From NCBI GenBank assembly GCA_028867675.1, contig JAGWGA010000002.1, positions 28,097 through 92,096 on the forward strand: DNA of 64,000 nt, given 5' to 3'. Below the pieces are notes generated by a model. The model made no database searches, was not told the origin of the DNA, and was given only the letters and a program-made list of their open reading frames with translations. A program made the position numbers and the translations under genes. Source of the DNA: Nitrososphaerota archaeon (GTDB lineage Archaea > Thermoproteota > Nitrososphaeria > Nitrososphaerales > Nitrosopumilaceae). This document shows, in pieces, positions 60,634-64,000 of the stretch; the stretch's first letter is position 1, and the number at the start of each line of letters is the position of its first letter.

Positions 60634-61020
60634 ATGAGCGTAGGCTCCGTTTCCAAGCAGGATCTAATCCTAACTCTAAAGGGAAAGACTAGTCTTAATT
60701 TAGAATTAAAGCGTCACTTGGCTCCAAAAACAGTTGGAACTATCATGAGATCCATTCCAATAGAAGGCAACGCCCACATGATTGGAAGTAGTATAGCATT
60801 CATGGATACAACTATTAGAGCAGGCGGAGAAAAATTACGAATTCAATTCAAAAAAGGAGATATCGGTTTCTTGGCATCAAATAGTTCAATCTGTTTTTTC
60901 ATGGACGATGTACCATCTATGAAACCAATGACATTAATTGGAAAAATTATGTCAAATCTAGAATCTTTGAAAGACGTAAAACCCGGAGATATATTTACAA
61001 TAACTCAGGCTGGAACATAG
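60634..61020 (+). CDS. cyclophilin-like-fold (DUF369-type) protein
   Basis: TVGTIMRSIPIEGNAHMIGSSIAFM...FKKGDIGFLASNSSICFFMDD...GKIMSNLESLKDVKPGDIFTI. Confidence 0.7.
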   Translation: MSVGSVSKQDLILTLKGKTSLNLELKRHLAPKTVGTIMRSIPIEGNAHMIGSSIAFMDTTIRAGGEKLRIQFKKGDIGFLASNSSICFFMDDVPSMKPMTLIGKIMSNLESLKDVKPGDIFTITQAGT

Positions 61021-61316
61021 ATATGATGTCCACTATAGCCACCAATTCTTTTTACCGCACCTTTCTTTAACATATTTTGTAAAAATGCATTTGCTGCAGA
61101 TATCTTGACATTTGTTTGTCTTGACAATTCTTGAACTGTGAATACCTTAGCACCTTTAATGAAATTCATTGCTTGGGTTTCATCTACAATAACAGAGATG
61201 TTTATTTTTTGCTTCTGCTCTTTCTTATCTCCCTTCTTTTGACCTCCCTTCTTCTCAGCTTCTGCTGTCTGAGATTTTTCTGCTTGTGCAGGAGATTGTT
61301 TCTTTCCGCCGCCCAT
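61005..61316 (-). CDS. rps25e: 30S ribosomal protein S25e
   Basis: Lys-rich N-terminus; AKVFTVQELSRQTNVKISAANAFLQNMLKKGAVKRIGGYSGHHIYV. Confidence 0.93.
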   Translation of the reverse strand: MGGGKKQSPAQAEKSQTAEAEKKGGQKKGDKKEQKQKINISVIVDETQAMNFIKGAKVFTVQELSRQTNVKISAANAFLQNMLKKGAVKRIGGYSGHHIYVPA

Positions 61317-61384
61317 GCCTAATTCTTTTTCTGTCCTATTTATAAACGAACAAAATTTTGATAAATTCTAAATACTAGCTAAAG

Positions 61385-61684
61385 TTGCTTTTTGTCATGG
61401 GCTTGGATGTCATAGAAGAAAAAAACCTAAACGATGTGATAACTTATGCCCTTGATTATCCAACCATGGTATTATCAGAAGCAAAATCTTGGCCTACTAC
61501 AAATCTTGAGGATTTTGCAGTCGGACTTTACATAGGACATATCGGGGGCGTATTCTTTGACGGATTTTTAAGAAGAAACAAACGATTTTTGGACTCGGAA
61601 GAGTATACTGATTTTCACACAATAATTTCAAAAAGAACAACAGAAATTAAATTAAAAATTCAAGCCCACTTGTACAAGAAATAA
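61385..61684 (+). CDS. hypothetical protein
   Basis: 99 aa ORF between rps25e and the ligase gene; start codon uncertain. Confidence 0.6.
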   Translation: MLFVMGLDVIEEKNLNDVITYALDYPTMVLSEAKSWPTTNLEDFAVGLYIGHIGGVFFDGFLRRNKRFLDSEEYTDFHTIISKRTTEIKLKIQAHLYKK

Positions 61685-61721
61685 CTCAACCTTTTATTCC
61701 ACACCTTGTAAACATCGTCAG

Positions 61722-63488
61722 ATGAAATTCTCTCTTGTTGCAGATACCTTGAGGTACATGGAAGGTACAACAAAGAGATTAGAATTAACACAACATCTAG
61801 TAGACCTTTTTAAAATTACGCCTCCCGATATAATACCAAAAGTTGTTTATCTCCTACAAGGAAAACTCAGACCTGACCACGAAGGCGTTGAGATAGGCAT
61901 TGCAGAAAAGATTGCAATAAAGGCATTATCAAAATCATCTGGAATATCGGTCAAAAAAATAGACAGCGAGTATAAAGAGACGGGAGATTTTGGCCAGGTT
62001 GCATCAAAGATACTTGAACAAAAAACCCAGACTACATTTCTTAGCGAAGACATTACTGTGGAAAGAGTTTACGATACACTTTACAAAATTGCAGAACTCA
62101 AAGGTGCAAGATCCCAAGACATGAAGATGAAATACATCTCTAGTCTGTTAAATGATGCAACTCCGATAGAAGGAGGATTTATTGCAAAAATAATAACATC
62201 AAATCTTAGATTAGGAATAGCAGACTTTACAATACTTGATGCGCTGTCAATTGCATATACGGGTTCAAAAGAAAATAGACCTGTTTTAGAACATGCGTAT
62301 AATGTTTGCAGCGACTTGGGAAAAGTGGCTCAATCAGTTTCAAGTAATGGAGTAAATTCTTTGAAAGATTTTCAGGTAACAGTGTTCAATCCAATTCGCC
62401 CAATGCTTGCAGAGAGAGTAAAAAGTCCACAAGAGGCTCACGAGAAAATGGGTCCAGAGTTTGCATCAGAATACAAACTAGATGGAGAGCGAGTCCAAAT
62501 TCACAGACAAGATGAAAAAATTATTTTGTATTCACGTAGTCTTGAGAACATTACAAGCTATTATCCAGACATCGTAGAAAACATTGGCAAGTCTTTGAAA
62601 TCAAATGAAGTCATACTAGAGGCAGAAATTGTTGCAATAAATGATGACACCGGAGAGTTTCTTCCATTTCAGGAATTAATGCATAGGAGACGCAAGTACA
62701 AGATTGCAAAAGCAGTTCAAGAATATCCCATTACTGTAAATTTCTTTGACGTATTATTTTCCAACGGAAAGAGTTGCCTTGACATGTCATACAAGGAAAG
62801 AAGAAATCTTCTTGAGAAAATTGTAGTTGAAGATGCATTTGCAAAGGTAATGCCAATGACACTTGTGAAAACAGATAATGAGGTAGAAGACAGTTTGGAA
62901 AATGCAATAAACTCAGGGTGTGAGGGACTCATGCTCAAACAGCTTGATTCGCCCTATCGTGCTGGGGCAAGAGCAAGTAATTGGCTAAAACTTAAGCGTG
63001 AATACAGAAACGAATTGGGCGATAGTCTAGATCTAGTTGTAGTGGGAGCATTTTATGGAAGAGGTAGAAGAACCGGAAGATATGGTGCATTGTTATTATC
63101 AGCATATGATGATCAGGTTGATTCATTCCCTAGCATTTGTAAAGTTGGTACTGGGTTTACAGATGACAGTTTAGATCAGTTCTATCAAATTCTTTCAGAT
63201 AAAATTACTGTGAAAAAAGATCCAAGAATTGAAAGTGGTCTTGAGGCAGATGTATGGTTTGAGCCTGAAGTTGTAATAGAGATTGTTGCATCAGAGATAA
63301 CTCTAAGTCCAATTCACAAAGTAGCAATGGATAAAATTAGAAAAGGCAGTGGTCTTGCCTTGAGATTTCCAAAATTTACAGGAAAGATAAGATTTGAGAA
63401 AACATCTGAAAATGCAACTACAATTGATGAGATCTTAACTTTGTACAACAGCCAAAAACGTGTTGTCCAAGACGAAAGACAAAATTGA
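61722..63488 (+). CDS. lig: ATP-dependent DNA ligase
   Basis: EYKLDGERVQIHRQ active-site Lys motif; EAEIVAINDDTGEFLPFQELMHRRRKY; CEGLMLKQLDSPYRAGARASNWLKLKREY. Confidence 0.97.
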   Translation: MKFSLVADTLRYMEGTTKRLELTQHLVDLFKITPPDIIPKVVYLLQGKLRPDHEGVEIGIAEKIAIKALSKSSGISVKKIDSEYKETGDFGQVASKILEQKTQTTFLSEDITVERVYDTLYKIAELKGARSQDMKMKYISSLLNDATPIEGGFIAKIITSNLRLGIADFTILDALSIAYTGSKENRPVLEHAYNVCSDLGKVAQSVSSNGVNSLKDFQVTVFNPIRPMLAERVKSPQEAHEKMGPEFASEYKLDGERVQIHRQDEKIILYSRSLENITSYYPDIVENIGKSLKSNEVILEAEIVAINDDTGEFLPFQELMHRRRKYKIAKAVQEYPITVNFFDVLFSNGKSCLDMSYKERRNLLEKIVVEDAFAKVMPMTLVKTDNEVEDSLENAINSGCEGLMLKQLDSPYRAGARASNWLKLKREYRNELGDSLDLVVVGAFYGRGRRTGRYGALLLSAYDDQVDSFPSICKVGTGFTDDSLDQFYQILSDKITVKKDPRIESGLEADVWFEPEVVIEIVASEITLSPIHKVAMDKIRKGSGLALRFPKFTGKIRFEKTSENATTIDEILTLYNSQKRVVQDERQN

Positions 63489-63558
63489 AAAATTCATTCT
63501 TGTTTTCCCAGTATTTACGCAAGGATTATTAGCCGCAGGTCTAGTTTAAAAACTCTAG

Positions 63559-64000
63559 ATGTATAGCGGAGAACTTGAAGTTCAAGCAAAGCGAAAGGCC
63601 CTTGCCGTTTTACAAGACGAAATAAACAGAATTCTCAACGCTGTACGAGATCTATCAATTCTGCCTGGTTTGATTATCAAGGCAGACAAATCTGAGATAA
63701 AACAAGTACTTGAGAGAATAAAGAATACTGAAGATGAAGTAGAAGCTCTTCGTAGGAAAATCACTCGAGAGATTTCAGATGTTGGCGGTCTCATGATGAA
63801 CAGAGAGAATCTTTTGAATTCGGCATACACAATGGATGAAATTGCAGGATACATTACGGGCATTGCCTTCAAACTCTCAAATATCAAAGCTGCTACACTC
63901 AAAAAAGAAAAGCTCGATAAAGATCTCACAGAATTAATAGAATTGGCAGTAGACCAAATTCACAAAATTAATGAGATTATCAGAGCACTTGCAAGCAACA
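63559..64000 (+). CDS. DUF47/PhoU-like protein (3' end outside window)
   Basis: MYSGELEVQAKRKALAVLQDEINRILNAVRDLSILPGLIIKADKSEIKQVLERIKNTEDEVEALRRKITREI; helical PhoU-like. Confidence 0.72.
   Translation, partial: MYSGELEVQAKRKALAVLQDEINRILNAVRDLSILPGLIIKADKSEIKQVLERIKNTEDEVEALRRKITREISDVGGLMMNRENLLNSAYTMDEIAGYITGIAFKLSNIKAATLKKEKLDKDLTELIELAVDQIHKINEIIRALASN

Noticed and set aside
63488-63559. Short open stretch after the ligase gene (KIEKFILVFPVFTQGLLAAGLV)
   Set aside because: Very short, no start codon context, and lies directly between lig and the PhoU-like gene; not supported as a gene.
1-64000. CRISPR arrays, transposons, integrases, prophage, toxin-antitoxin or defence islands
   Set aside because: No regularly spaced repeats, transposase/integrase motifs or defence-family signatures were seen on reading the ORFs and intergenic regions.

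Overview
The window looks like an AT-rich thaumarchaeal (Nitrosopumilales-like, ammonia-oxidising archaeon) chromosome segment. It is densely packed with housekeeping genes: uvrBAC nucleotide excision repair, purine and one-carbon genes (purN, folD, 5-FTHF cyclo-ligase, purD), carAB, a CdvC/Vps4 AAA ATPase locus with ESCRT-III-like neighbours, ileS/metG/cysS, sucCD, tpiA, split methylmalonyl-CoA mutase with epimerase and MeaB, ilvC, ahcY, nadE, birA, ubiA, rpoK, rps25e, rpl40e and DNA ligase. I saw no rRNA, canonical tRNA, CRISPR array, transposase or prophage. The observations most worth checking are: (1) carB carries an apparent 22-nt insertion in its conserved N-terminus that breaks the reading frame; (2) a GC-rich, strongly structured 57-nt RNA-like element sits in the intergenic region upstream of sucC; (3) three tandem paralogous secreted proteins share a CGDHxC motif and near-identical promoters; (4) a cysteine-synthase-fold PLP enzyme appears fused to a rhodanese-like domain; (5) the UvrC homologue stops before the usual C-terminal (HhH)2 domain; (6) a CdvC locus contains two small helical genes that may be divergent ESCRT-III partners. 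Several small CDSs missing from the ORF track were also found by reading the sequence. All functional calls come from reading sequence motifs; no database search was run.
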